The position numbers and the translations under genes were made by a program. Shown here piece after piece: positions 1 through 8,680 of a DNA stretch of 64,000 nucleotides. Each line of letters starts with the position of its first letter. The first letter of the stretch is position 1. The notes under the pieces were generated by a model. It did not search any database and was not told the origin of the DNA. It was given only the letters and a program-made list of their open reading frames with translations. The DNA comes from Asticcacaulis sp. AC466. Its GTDB lineage: Bacteria; Pseudomonadota; Alphaproteobacteria; Caulobacterales; Caulobacteraceae. The stretch covers positions 62,001 through 126,000 of the forward strand of contig NZ_AWGE01000001.1 of the NCBI RefSeq assembly GCF_000495815.1. The letters are read 5' to 3'.

Positions 1-164
1 AACGTGGCCAGATTGACCCCGACTACGCCCAGAAAAACTCGCCGGTAGGACCGCGCCAGTCCGATGCGCACGAAGAACATATTGGCGGGGCCTGGCGAAA
101 TCGCCATCAAAAACATAGCGGCCAGGAAGGCATAATATTTGTTGAGATCGACGACGGCGGACAT
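1..164 (-). CDS. LysE/RhtB-family amino-acid exporter, N-terminal part
   Basis: Reading leftwards from an ATG at 164, an open frame runs off the window edge, giving about 54 residues. After ten residues a hydrophobic helix starts and contains the SPGPAN signature near residues 24-29, which is characteristic of the first membrane segment of LysE/RhtB translocators. These inner-membrane proteins export amino acids or homoserine lactone-like compounds; the substrate cannot be told from this fragment. The rest of the gene lies outside the window. It is separated by 21 bases from the end of the metallophosphoesterase gene on the same strand and could be the last gene of that operon. Confidence 0.7.
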   Translation of the reverse strand, partial: MSAVVDLNKYYAFLAAMFLMAISPGPANMFFVRIGLARSYRRVFLGVVGVNLAT

Positions 165-185
165 GCGGCGCCGACTACCACATTT

Positions 186-971
186 TCACGGCTTAGTGTG
201 GGTTATCGCCTCGAATGTGGTGAATTGGCCGTCGGCGTAACGCAGCAGATCGATGCGAACCGTGCGATCGCTGAAATGCAGGATGTTAAAGCCCTGGGGT
301 TGGCGGCGGATGCGGGTGGACATGGCGGTGGAGGCGCTGACGAATAGCGTTTTGTGCACGTCCGATTGGCGCGTCTCGATATAGGCATGGTGCTGGTGAC
401 CGGCCAGGACGATATCTATGTCCCGGTCGGCAATGGTTTTGAGCAGTTCTGCCGAATTGAAGACGGTGATATCGAGTGGAAATTCCTTTGGACTCATCAA
501 CGGATGATGCAGCACGAACAGACGCCACTGCGCGGTGCTGGCGGCGAAGCAGTCGGCGATATTGCGGCGTTGCCGGGCGCTGACGGCGCCGTTGGCCCAG
601 TTCCAGTGCGGCAGAACGCGGCGTGCCGTATTGATCCCCTTGATATGCACCAAGGGCGTTGCCAGTTCGGGATTGAGATCGTGGGTCAGGTGGCGTTTGT
701 AACGGGCGAATGGATTGATGAAGCGCGCCAGATCCATGCCGGGCAAGTCGTGATTTCCCGGGATGACGAACACCGGGACGGGCAACGCATCGAAAAAGGC
801 GCGGCATTGCACGAACTCCTCTTCGGTGGCCGACTGGGTGACGTCACCGCTGGCTATAACCAGATCAACCTGTGCCGATATGATGTGCGCCAGCAAGGCG
901 CGCATGATCGCGTCATCGTGGCTGCCGAAATGCAGGTCTGAGATATGAGCTATCTTCATGTCGGGCTTCAT
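186..971 (-). CDS. Calcineurin-like metallophosphoesterase
   Basis: Cytoplasmic phosphoesterase of 261 residues, no signal peptide. The metal-binding signature of the family is complete: SDLHFG at residues 11-16 (Asp12, His14), GDV around 42-44, GNHD at 72-75, a lone His in the LHHP stretch and GHQHH near the C terminus. Such enzymes hydrolyse phosphodiesters or phosphomonoesters with two metal ions; the family includes UDP-diacylglucosamine hydrolases and cyclic-nucleotide phosphodiesterases, and the substrate here is unknown. I chose the ATG at 971 because it overlaps the stop of the upstream PAP2 gene as ATGA; a second in-frame ATG four codons later (959) is possible. Third gene of a lipid-kinase/PAP2/phosphoesterase operon, so a phospholipid-related substrate is an inference from context. 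Confidence 0.85.
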   Translation of the reverse strand: MKPDMKIAHISDLHFGSHDDAIMRALLAHIISAQVDLVIASGDVTQSATEEEFVQCRAFFDALPVPVFVIPGNHDLPGMDLARFINPFARYKRHLTHDLNPELATPLVHIKGINTARRVLPHWNWANGAVSARQRRNIADCFAASTAQWRLFVLHHPLMSPKEFPLDITVFNSAELLKTIADRDIDIVLAGHQHHAYIETRQSDVHKTLFVSASTAMSTRIRRQPQGFNILHFSDRTVRIDLLRYADGQFTTFEAITHTKP

Positions 972-1786
972 GTCGGGCTTCCGTTTGGAGGTAGGGCGTG
1001 GACGGATCGCGCCGTATAGCGCGCATGATCCGTGCCGAAGTTGCAGGCCATGTTCACGCCTCCCCCAAACGCCAGGGCCAGGCCTATCACGGCCATCATC
1101 TTGATGGGCTCTACCGGCTCTGCCGGTCGCCACATGTAAAACAGGCCGAGCAGGGCCAGCCACATCGATCCGAAGAACAATCCACCGGCTACGTCCGACA
1201 GCCAGTGAGCGCCGAGATATAGACGGGAAAAGGCGATGATGCCGACCAGGGAGACCAACCCGGTTACAATTGGAATACGGCTTCGGAACGGTAACTCGCG
1301 CGCCATTATCATGATGAGCATGCCGTAGAGAACCGCGTTGGTGGTCGAATGGCCGCTGGGGAAGGAAAAAACGCTGACACCCCCATAGTTCAGGTCGCCG
1401 GGACGGGCCCGTTGTAGGCCCAGCTTGATGGCCGAATTGATAAGGGAGCCGCCGCCGACCGCCATCAGCCAGTAGATCAGGGTGTGCCAGGCGCGCTTGT
1501 ACATCAGCCAGACAGCCCCCGCCGCCGTCACCGCGACAACCACCCAGGTGTCGCCCAATTCTGTAATACCGATCATCAGTCGGTCCAGCATAGGGTTGCG
1601 TAGGGCTTGCAGGGCGGCATAGGTCAAATTGTCGGGACCGAACAGCGGGTCTTCCAGAAACACCTCTTCGATGATCTCGAAGAACAACCAGGCGCTTGTC
1701 ACCAGGATGGCACCGAACAACAGAAGTGCCCGCCATTCCTGCCGTAACGGCAGCGGTAGTCGGTCGATCCGGCTGCGCCAGTTCAT
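968..1786 (-). CDS. PAP2-family membrane phosphatase
   Basis: Integral membrane protein of 272 residues with about six hydrophobic segments. All three parts of the PAP2/acid-phosphatase signature are present: K121 to R128-P129, PSGH at 143-146 and R188 with H194 and D198. Members dephosphorylate lipid phosphates such as phosphatidic acid, phosphatidylglycerophosphate or undecaprenyl diphosphate; which one applies here cannot be read from the sequence. Its start overlaps the lipid-kinase stop by four bases (ATGA) and its stop overlaps the metallophosphoesterase start the same way, so the three are very probably translated from one message. Pairing with a lipid kinase suggests opposing steps of lipid phosphorylation. 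Confidence 0.9.
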   Translation of the reverse strand: MNWRSRIDRLPLPLRQEWRALLLFGAILVTSAWLFFEIIEEVFLEDPLFGPDNLTYAALQALRNPMLDRLMIGITELGDTWVVVAVTAAGAVWLMYKRAWHTLIYWLMAVGGGSLINSAIKLGLQRARPGDLNYGGVSVFSFPSGHSTTNAVLYGMLIMIMARELPFRSRIPIVTGLVSLVGIIAFSRLYLGAHWLSDVAGGLFFGSMWLALLGLFYMWRPAEPVEPIKMMAVIGLALAFGGGVNMACNFGTDHARYTARSVHALPPNGSPT

Positions 1787-2697
1787 GCCTGCGCCTTTTC
1801 AGCAGGCACCAGCACATGAACGAAATCCGGCTTCAATGTGAATTCAAGCGGTGCTTTCAGCTTCATTACCTCGCCATCGACCGAAACCAGCGGCTTGTGA
1901 TGCTGGCTGAAAATTCGGAACCGCTTGCCGGTCATTTCCGTCATATCGCGATCATGCAGCCAGTGGCCGAAGATCAATCGCCATAACAGGCGAACATGGT
2001 CCGACGATGTCTTGGTCGTAGAGATGTAAACAGCCAATTCGCCGCCCCTCAGGGAGACGCGCTTGAAATTGCTTTCGGTGAGTTTTTCCGAATCGGCAAA
2101 CCGGTTGGCGGATATCACCACCGCCGGCGTGCGGAACTTTGACATCTTGCCGTCGGCTTCAATGACCAGCCGTGAGCGCTTGTTTTTGTCCATATTATTC
2201 AGGACAAACAAGAATAGTTTCGGCATCAACAGGAACTTGTTGGTCAGGCGATTGGCCTCGCGAAAGACCGAGGCCTGCGGCATGGTGCCCAGACTGGCGC
2301 AACACAGAAAGATCTCGCCGTTGACGAAACCGGCGTCCATGGTCTGTTCGGTGGTGCCGACGGCGTAGGCGGCAAGCGCCTGCTGCAGGGAGGAAAACCC
2401 CAGATCAATGGCCAGCAGGTTCATCGTTCCGAAAGGCAGCACACCGAACGCTTTTTGTTGGCCGGCCAATGACTTGGCTGTTTCACGGATCGTGCCATCA
2501 CCGCCGCCGATAATCAGGCGCTCTGGCTGTGCCGCCAGTCGCTTGAGATTTTGCGCCATGTCTTCCGGTTCGGAAAAGCATAGCTCAGCGACCGGAAGGC
2601 CGCTGTCGGATATGGCCGTTTCGATAGCTGGACGGCCCATGTTGAGCACTGTGCCGGCCTTGCCGTTAATCAGAATATTGAAGCCGTCAGTGGCCAT
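1783..2697 (-). CDS. Diacylglycerol kinase-like lipid kinase (YegS/DagK superfamily)
   Basis: Soluble kinase of 304 residues. The N-terminal nucleotide-binding part has NGK at residues 11-13, the GGGDGT catalytic loop at 64-69 and PFGTMN at 88-93, all hallmarks of the diacylglycerol/sphingolipid kinase catalytic domain; the C-terminal half fits the beta-sandwich of YegS-type enzymes. It should phosphorylate a lipid hydroxyl (diacylglycerol, phosphatidylglycerol or a sphingoid base; Caulobacterales can make sphingolipids). First gene of a three-gene overlapping operon with a PAP2 phosphatase and a phosphoesterase. The exact substrate is not determinable from sequence. Confidence 0.88.
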   Translation of the reverse strand: MATDGFNILINGKAGTVLNMGRPAIETAISDSGLPVAELCFSEPEDMAQNLKRLAAQPERLIIGGGDGTIRETAKSLAGQQKAFGVLPFGTMNLLAIDLGFSSLQQALAAYAVGTTEQTMDAGFVNGEIFLCCASLGTMPQASVFREANRLTNKFLLMPKLFLFVLNNMDKNKRSRLVIEADGKMSKFRTPAVVISANRFADSEKLTESNFKRVSLRGGELAVYISTTKTSSDHVRLLWRLIFGHWLHDRDMTEMTGKRFRIFSQHHKPLVSVDGEVMKLKAPLEFTLKPDFVHVLVPAEKAQA

Positions 2698-2785
2698 GCC
2701 GCCGCATTTCCTTGTTTGAACCGATAAGGTGGAAGAGACGGGTGCAAAGAGTCAATGTGGCATGATGCATCACGGATCGGCGGCA

Positions 2786-2816
2786 ACAAAAAAGCTCCGC
2801 CTGCGCGGCGGAGCTC
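2786..2816 (-). terminator. Rho-independent terminator of argG
   Basis: A 9-bp perfect stem (2793-2801 with 2807-2815) and a five-base loop, followed on the minus strand by a run of six T. It lies 24 bases past the argG stop, so it ends argG transcription before the lipid-kinase operon. Confidence 0.9.
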
Positions 2817-2839
2817 TGAGAGAATACCTGAAGATTGAA

Positions 2840-4075
2840 TCAGCCGCGCTGATCGCGCTTGGCGGCGACCCGCAGGCGCAGGGCGTTGAGCTTGATAAAG
2901 CCCGCAGCGTCGCGATGATCGTAAGCGACCTTGCCTTCTTCGAACGTGACCAGGTCCTGATCGTACAGCGAATAGGGGCTTTCGCGACCGATAACGGTGA
3001 CATTTCCCTTGTAGAGCTTGACCGTGACGCGGCCGGTGACCTTATCCTGGCTGTAATCGATGGCGGCCTGCAGCATATGGCGCTCGGGCGAGAACCAGAA
3101 GCCGTTGTAGACGAGTGAGGCATATTTCGGCATCAACTCGTCTTTCAGGTGCATGGCGCCCCGATCAAGCGTGATGGATTCGATACCGCGGTGCGCCGCC
3201 AGGAGGATGGTGCCGCCCGGCGTTTCATAGACGCCGCGAGATTTCATGCCGACGAAGCGGTTTTCGACGAGATCGAGGCGACCGATGCCGTTGTCATGGC
3301 CCAACTGGTTCAGTTTGGTTAGGAGGGCTGCCGGTGACAGGGCTTCACCGTTGATGGCAACCGGGTCGCCCTTTTCGAAGTCCATGGTGAAGACGGTCGG
3401 CGTGTCAGGCGCCGCTTCCGGCGAAATGGTGCGCTGGTAGACGAATTCCGGGGCTTCGACGGCCGGGTCTTCCAGAACCTTGCCTTCGGAGGACGAGTGC
3501 AGCAGGTTGGCATCGACCGAGAAGGGCGCATCGCCGCGCTTGTCCTTGGCGATGGGGATCTGGTGCTGTTCGGCGAAGGTGAGCAGGGCTTCGCGCGAGG
3601 CGAATTCCCATTCACGCCAGGGCGCGATGACGCGAATATCGGGTTCCAGGCCGTAGTAGCCAAGTTCGAAACGAACCTGATCGTTGCCTTTGCCCGTAGC
3701 GCCATGGCAGACAGCGTCGGCGCCGACCTTGCGGGCGATTTCGATCTGCTTCTTGGCGATCAGCGGACGGGCGATGGAGGTGCCGAGCAGGTACTGGCCT
3801 TCATAGACCGTGTTGGCGCGGAACATGGGGAAGACGTAGTCACGCACGAATTCCTCGCGCAGGTCTTCGATGAAGATGTTCTCTGGCTTGATGCCCAGCA
3901 GCTCGGCCTTCTTGCGCGCGGGTTCCAGTTCCTCACCCTGACCGAGGTCGGCGGTAAAGGTGACCACCTCGGCATTGTATTCCGTCTGCAGCCACTTCAG
4001 GATGATCGAGGTGTCGAGGCCGCCGGAATAGGCGAGGACGACTTTCTTGACGGGCTTCTCAGCGGGTGCGGACAT
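2840..4075 (-). CDS. argG: Argininosuccinate synthase
   Basis: Cytoplasmic enzyme of 411 residues joining citrulline and aspartate with ATP to make argininosuccinate, the penultimate step of arginine biosynthesis. The N-terminal ATP-pyrophosphatase P-loop SGGLDTS is at about residues 16-22, and the citrulline/aspartate-binding stretch [13 protein letters not shown] follows in the middle of the protein. Length is normal for type I ArgG. I start at the ATG at 4075, which has an AAAGG Shine-Dalgarno; an ATG ten codons upstream (4105) has none. Single-gene unit with a strong terminator behind it. Confidence 0.97.
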   Translation of the reverse strand: MSAPAEKPVKKVVLAYSGGLDTSIILKWLQTEYNAEVVTFTADLGQGEELEPARKKAELLGIKPENIFIEDLREEFVRDYVFPMFRANTVYEGQYLLGTSIARPLIAKKQIEIARKVGADAVCHGATGKGNDQVRFELGYYGLEPDIRVIAPWREWEFASREALLTFAEQHQIPIAKDKRGDAPFSVDANLLHSSSEGKVLEDPAVEAPEFVYQRTISPEAAPDTPTVFTMDFEKGDPVAINGEALSPAALLTKLNQLGHDNGIGRLDLVENRFVGMKSRGVYETPGGTILLAAHRGIESITLDRGAMHLKDELMPKYASLVYNGFWFSPERHMLQAAIDYSQDKVTGRVTVKLYKGNVTVIGRESPYSLYDQDLVTFEEGKVAYDHRDAAGFIKLNALRLRVAAKRDQRG

Positions 4076-4171
4076 GTTTGCAAACCTTTGGGCGGGGGAG
4101 ACCATGTGAAAAAATTCACGCGCGCTTTACGGTCTATAGCCCCTCGATGCAAGACTTATTGCGTCGCCGCT

Positions 4172-4203
4172 AAAACTAAAGGCCGCCGCTGTCCCGACGG
4201 CCT
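4172..4203 (-). terminator. Terminator of kup
   Basis: An inverted repeat (4180-4188 with 4195-4203, one mismatch) followed on the minus strand by a T-rich stretch, located just past the kup stop and before argG. It looks like an intrinsic terminator. Confidence 0.7.
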
Positions 4204-4216
4204 GATTCCGAAAGGT

Positions 4217-6244
4217 CTAAACCGTGACCTGGGTGCCCAGTTCGACGACGCGGCCCGGCGGTATATGGAAAAATTCCGTCGGATTGGCGGCATTCTTCAT
4301 CAGGAAGATGAATAGCTTGTCCTGCCACAACGGCATACCGGAATTGGCCGATGGTACGACCGAGCGTTTGCCGACGAAGAAGCTGGTGGCCATGATGTCG
4401 AACTTGAGCCCCAGCTTGCGACACAGACCCAGGGCGCGCGGCAGGTTCGGACTTTCCATAAAGCCGTAGATCAGGGTCACCTTCTTGAAGTCTTCGTTGA
4501 TGATCTCGATGGAGACGCGGTTGCCTTCGGCCACGCGCGGCACGCCGACCGTCTTGACGGTCAGGATGATGTTCTTTTCGTGCAATACCTTGTTGTGCTT
4601 GAGGTTATGCATCAGGGCCACAGGCGCGGCTTCGGCGTCGGAGGTCAGGAATATGGCGGTTCCGGCCACGCGGTGCGGCGGACGCTTCTTCAGCATCTCG
4701 ATCAGGTCGATGAGCAGAACACTGTCGCGTTTCGATTTATCGGCCAGCGTACGCGATCCGGTCGCCCAGGTCAGCATGATCATGACCAGTATGCCGGCCA
4801 GAAGCAGGGGCAGCCACGCGCCCTGCGGAATTTTCAGCAGGTTCGAGCCGAAGAAGACCAGATCGAGCGTACCAAGCGGTAAGAGAAGCGCCCAGGCCTG
4901 CCAGCGCTTCCATTTCCAGACATGGCGCAGGAAGACGTAGGCCAAAAGCGTATCGACCATCATGGCGCCGGTAACAGCAATGCCGTACGCCGAGGTTAGG
5001 CGATCGGTCGAGCGGAAGGCGAACAGCAGGATCAGCACGCCGATCATCAGCATGGTATTGATCTGCGGCACGAAGATCTGTCCGGCCTGGGTCTCGCTGG
5101 TACGTTTGATGTCGATGCGTGGCAGGAGGCCTAGCTGAACCGCCTGTTGGGTGATCGAAAAGGCGCCGGTAATGACGGCTTGAGACGCGATTACGGTCGC
5201 CATGGTGGCTAACCCGAAGACTGGCCAGTAAGCCACTTCGGGGACCATGCGCCAGAATGGATTTTCGCGCGCCGACGGGTCGGCCAGGGTGAGCGCGCCC
5301 TGACCCAGGTAGTTGAGCGTCAGGCAAGGCAGGATGAAAAACAGCCACGAATACTGGATCGGTTTCTTACCGAAATGGCCCATGTCGGCATACAACGCTT
5401 CGGCGCCGGTGACCGCCAGAAAGACCGAGCCCAGGATAACGAAGCCGGTAAACCCGTTGGCGATGAGGAATTCGATGCCATACTGCGGCATGAGTGCGAC
5501 CAGGATCCCTGGCTGGTCGAAGATGTGATATAGGCCCAAACCGCCGAGAACAAGAAACCAGACCACGGTGATGGGGCCAAAGAAGTTGGCCACCTTTGCC
5601 GTTCCCTTGGATTGCACCATAAACAAGGCGATCAGGATGACTGCTGAAATCGGCACGATCAGGTGGGACATGGACGTGCCGATACCGGGGGCATCTTTCA
5701 GTCCTTCGACAGCGCCGAGCACCGAAACTGCGGGGGTGATGATGCCGTCGCCGTAGAACAGAGCTGCGCCGCATATGCCAAGGAAGAACACTGTCGGCGA
5801 ATATTTTCCGAGTGCCTTTTGTGTCAGGGCCATGAGGGCCAGGGTGCCGCCCTCGCCCTTATTATCCGCCTTCATCAGAAAGAGAACATATTTGACCGTG
5901 ACAATCATGATCAGCGCCCAGAAGACAAGTGAAATCACCCCCTTCACGGCCAATTCTGCGCTCGTGCCCTCACGCGTGTGAAAGAGCGCTTCGCGCATGG
6001 CATAAAGTGGGCTGGTTCCGATGTCGCCGAAAACAACGCCGATTGAGCCCACGGCCAACGCCCAGAAGCCGTCCGTACCATGACCATGGCTGGATACGGC
6101 CTCGGCCTCTGACGCATGGGGGTCAGTGGCGGAAGACTCTATTTTTTGATTTGTGTTGACGCCAGGGGCAGCGGCATCACCGGTGTCTGACTGCGGTGAG
6201 CCCGGTGTGTCTGCCGGTGCCTCAGGACGGGTATCCCCGATCAT
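4217..6244 (-). CDS. kup: KUP-family potassium uptake protein
   Basis: Inner-membrane potassium/proton symporter of 675 residues. The family signature GVVFGDIGTSPLYA sits at the start of the membrane region (about residues 68-82), followed by roughly twelve hydrophobic helices and a C-terminal cytoplasmic domain ending in the FFIHMPxG-like stretch FFHIPPGRVVELG. The start at 6244 has an AGGAG Shine-Dalgarno eight bases upstream; a longer frame to 6286 lacks one. The roughly 65 residues before the first helix form an acidic, Ala/Ser/His-containing extension not found in E. coli Kup (622 residues). Single gene, divergent from the Rrf2 regulator with a 184-bp shared upstream region. Confidence 0.95.
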   Translation of the reverse strand: MIGDTRPEAPADTPGSPQSDTGDAAAPGVNTNQKIESSATDPHASEAEAVSSHGHGTDGFWALAVGSIGVVFGDIGTSPLYAMREALFHTREGTSAELAVKGVISLVFWALIMIVTVKYVLFLMKADNKGEGGTLALMALTQKALGKYSPTVFFLGICGAALFYGDGIITPAVSVLGAVEGLKDAPGIGTSMSHLIVPISAVILIALFMVQSKGTAKVANFFGPITVVWFLVLGGLGLYHIFDQPGILVALMPQYGIEFLIANGFTGFVILGSVFLAVTGAEALYADMGHFGKKPIQYSWLFFILPCLTLNYLGQGALTLADPSARENPFWRMVPEVAYWPVFGLATMATVIASQAVITGAFSITQQAVQLGLLPRIDIKRTSETQAGQIFVPQINTMLMIGVLILLFAFRSTDRLTSAYGIAVTGAMMVDTLLAYVFLRHVWKWKRWQAWALLLPLGTLDLVFFGSNLLKIPQGAWLPLLLAGILVMIMLTWATGSRTLADKSKRDSVLLIDLIEMLKKRPPHRVAGTAIFLTSDAEAAPVALMHNLKHNKVLHEKNIILTVKTVGVPRVAEGNRVSIEIINEDFKKVTLIYGFMESPNLPRALGLCRKLGLKFDIMATSFFVGKRSVVPSANSGMPLWQDKLFIFLMKNAANPTEFFHIPPGRVVELGTQVTV

Positions 6245-6428
6245 GCATACTCTCCTGAGGGGTGCCGAAATGGCAGGATGACACACGTCATCTGGGAGGC
6301 CCTCGCTTGAACTGCGGGCTCTTACGCCTATTTATAGACACATTCAATCTCGATTGTTGTTGTCTTTGGGGGTCTTGGGCGTAAGCCCCCTATCAAATGA
6401 CAGAGAATTCTAATATCTAGAAGTGGCA

Positions 6429-6878
6429 ATGTCAGATAGTCAAAGATTTCCTGTGGCCGCCCACACGCTGGCCTACCTGGCCCACCGCAACGCCTATTCG
6501 CGTGAACAGGCGGTGTCTTCATCTGTGCTGGCTGCGTCGATCCCGACAAATCCGGTCGTGATCCGCCGGATGACCACGCAACTGGCCAAGGCTGGCCTAT
6601 TGGCGACCTGCTCAGGCGTGTCTGGCGGGGCCTGGCTGTTGCGCCGGCCTGACGATATCCGGCTTGACGAAGTGCTGAAGGCCGTCAATGGCTGTGCGCA
6701 TCTGGGCTCTGCGCCCCTGGGGGCCGAAGGGTGTCCGGTGAGCCAGGCCATCCCCAAGGCGGTCAATGAAGCCATGATGGCGGCCAACATCGCAGCAGCG
6801 AAAAGCCTGGCGACATTCACTGTGGCCGATCTGCTCAAGCATACGGCTAAGCTGCCGGTCGAATGCCCGGCGCAATAG
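6429..6878 (+). CDS. Rrf2-family transcriptional regulator (YwnA-like)
   Basis: DNA-binding protein of 149 residues with the N-terminal winged helix typical of Rrf2 regulators (FPVAAHTLAYLA, then IPTNPVVIRRM as the recognition region). Four Cys are present, but they do not form the clustered three-Cys iron-sulfur site of IscR, so it resembles the cluster-less YwnA/YwgB branch, which often senses electrophiles or oxidants. The ATG at 6429 is preferred; a GTG two codons upstream is possible. It is 70 bases upstream of a short-chain dehydrogenase, which it may regulate, and divergent from kup. Confidence 0.85.
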   Translation: MSDSQRFPVAAHTLAYLAHRNAYSREQAVSSSVLAASIPTNPVVIRRMTTQLAKAGLLATCSGVSGGAWLLRRPDDIRLDEVLKAVNGCAHLGSAPLGAEGCPVSQAIPKAVNEAMMAANIAAAKSLATFTVADLLKHTAKLPVECPAQ

Positions 6879-6948
6879 CGCGAATAATCTTGCCTTTCGA
6901 CTAGGGTTCGTGTTTCGGTTTTCCCTCATTTTGATTTGGGGAACTGAT

Positions 6949-7746
6949 TTGGCACGCCGTCTGGTTCTGATCACGGGCGCATCTTCGGGCATAGGCCTGG
7001 CCTTCGCGCGTATCTATGCGTCGCATGGCTGGGATGTCGCCCTGACGGCGCGACGCGGTGATCGCCTGGACAAGTTGGCGGAGGAAATCCGTCTGCGTTT
7101 CGGTGTCGAGGCCCACGCCCTGCCGGGTGACCTGGCGAACCCAAACACGCCCGAAGCCCTGCAAAAAGGCATACTGGCGCTGGGCCGCAGCGTCGACGGT
7201 CTGGTCAATAACGCCGGTTACGGTCAGCCGGGCGGTTTTGTCGCTACGTCGCTCGAAGATCACAAGGCCTTCCTGCAAGTCATGATGCTGGCCCCGGTGG
7301 AACTGATGCATCGTTTCATACCCGACATGAAGGCGCAGAAATTCGGCCGTATCGTCAATGTCGCTTCCCTGGCGGGGTTTCTGCCGGCGTCGCCTGGCGA
7401 TACGATGTATGGGCCGGTTAAGACCTTCCTGACCCGTTTTTCGCAAAGCCTGCATCTGGAACTGCGTGACCATGGCGTGCACGTCAGCGCCCTGTGTCCG
7501 GGCTGGACCTATTCTGAATTTCACGATGTCGTCGGTTCACGCTCCAAATTATCGAAGGCCATTCCCGAATGGTGGTGGATGGGCGCCGATGAGGTGGCCC
7601 GCGAAGGTTATGTCGCCGCCGAAGCCAACCGCGCCTGCTGCGTGCCCGGCGCGCCGAACAAAACGGCGGCGGCCCTGCTCAAGGTGCTGCCCGACGACTG
7701 GACGATGGAATTGGCGTCAGGACAACTCAGCAAAATCCACCGATAA
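6949..7746 (+). CDS. Short-chain dehydrogenase/reductase
   Basis: NAD(P)-dependent oxidoreductase with a Rossmann fold. TGASSGIG cofactor-binding loop near residues 9-16, NNAGYG near 84-89, catalytic Ser in the NVASLAG strand and the Y-x3-K pair in MYGPVK. About 265 residues when started from the TTG at 6949, which has a GGGGA Shine-Dalgarno and gives the usual short SDR N terminus; a GTG at 6910 would add 13 residues with a weaker site. Substrate unknown. Lies after the Rrf2 gene and converges on marC across a large palindrome. Confidence 0.88.
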   Translation: MARRLVLITGASSGIGLAFARIYASHGWDVALTARRGDRLDKLAEEIRLRFGVEAHALPGDLANPNTPEALQKGILALGRSVDGLVNNAGYGQPGGFVATSLEDHKAFLQVMMLAPVELMHRFIPDMKAQKFGRIVNVASLAGFLPASPGDTMYGPVKTFLTRFSQSLHLELRDHGVHVSALCPGWTYSEFHDVVGSRSKLSKAIPEWWWMGADEVAREGYVAAEANRACCVPGAPNKTAAALLKVLPDDWTMELASGQLSKIHR

Positions 7747-7862
7747 GTCGCTGAGGTGGCCTGCAAATGCCCGTTTTCTGTGCGCCCTTGCTCATGTACC
7801 GGAGTACATGTCGCTTCGGGTGCTCGAAAGCCGGACATTTTCGACTCACCCCAGCGACTTAT
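7743..7862. repeat. 120-bp imperfect palindrome between convergent genes
   Basis: Outer arms 7743-7758 and 7847-7862 match as a 16-bp inverted repeat with one mismatch. Inside, further arms pair in register: AAATG with CATTT, CCG with CGG, GCGCCC with GGGTGC, and a central 7-bp stem (7793-7799 with 7804-7810) around a four-base loop. The element can fold almost end to end as a single hairpin on either strand. It begins at the dehydrogenase stop and ends 15 bases before the marC stop, so it could terminate both convergent genes, or be a copy of a dispersed palindromic repeat. Confidence 0.85.
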
Positions 7863-7877
7863 ATTCCTGACTAATCT

Positions 7878-8606
7878 CTAACTGTGCTTGCCGCTTTCGT
7901 ACGGGTGAGCGGCCGACGGCAGGATCAGGTTATGGGTGATCTCGCTGACTGCGGAGATGATGATCTGCACCGACAGGGCGCACAGGATCAGACCGAGCAC
8001 GCGCACAACGACCACCATGCCGACCCGACCGAAGACGCGCGATATGGTGTTTGAGAACAGCAGGGTGACCAAAACCGCCGCGCCGGTGGTGAAGATGGCG
8101 GCTACGCCCGTCGCCAGGCCGATATAGCCGAGTTTTTGCGCCTCTCCGGCCTGAATGATGACGGTCGAAATCGTGCCCGGGCCGACCATCAGCGGGAAGG
8201 CGAATGGCACGACCAGCTTTTCAAAGGCGTTTTTGGCTTTTTCCCGGTGGCCGAGCGGTTGCACGCCGGTGGTTGGGTCGCCGCCATGCTTGACGTCTTC
8301 GGCCTGGGTGAAGCTGTCGATGAAATCGCCGCGCGCCATTTCCAGCCCCATCAGGAACAGCAGCAGGCCGCCGGCGATGCGGAAGGCATCCATGGAAATG
8401 CCGAAAAATTTCAGGATGCTCAGGCCGGCAAAAAAGAAGATGGTCAGGATCAGCGCCGTGAAGATCGAAATATAGATGCTCAGCCAGCGACGCGAGGTCG
8501 ATGTCTGGCTTTGCGTGGCGGCGGCATAGATGGGCACATTGCCGATCGGATCGATCAGTGCGAAAAGCGTGATGAAGAAGTTGACGTAGAACTCAACAAG
8601 AGTCAT
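7878..8606 (-). CDS. MarC-family integral membrane protein
   Basis: Inner-membrane protein of 242 residues with six predicted hydrophobic helices. The N-terminal helix carries FALIDPIGNVP (about residues 14-24), the MarC/UPF0056 signature. The family has no firmly established transport activity, although relatives were once linked to multiple antibiotic resistance. The start at 8606 gives the standard N terminus; the longer frame has no better start. The hydrophilic loop between helices 3 and 4 is long for the family. Divergent from pyrF, with 74 bases between start codons. Confidence 0.9.
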   Translation of the reverse strand: MTLVEFYVNFFITLFALIDPIGNVPIYAAATQSQTSTSRRWLSIYISIFTALILTIFFFAGLSILKFFGISMDAFRIAGGLLLFLMGLEMARGDFIDSFTQAEDVKHGGDPTTGVQPLGHREKAKNAFEKLVVPFAFPLMVGPGTISTVIIQAGEAQKLGYIGLATGVAAIFTTGAAVLVTLLFSNTISRVFGRVGMVVVVRVLGLILCALSVQIIISAVSEITHNLILPSAAHPYESGKHS

Positions 8607-8680
8607 TGGCAGGCCCAGAGAGAATTGCGCTACCACACAGCAATTCGCTCCAGATCGCAACCCCTGCAGAGAATTTGCCC

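Noticed and set aside
186-1817. A 543-codon open frame spanning the phosphoesterase and the PAP2 gene
   Set aside because: Only its last 261 codons are real; the upstream half is antisense-like low-complexity reading of the PAP2 gene in another frame.
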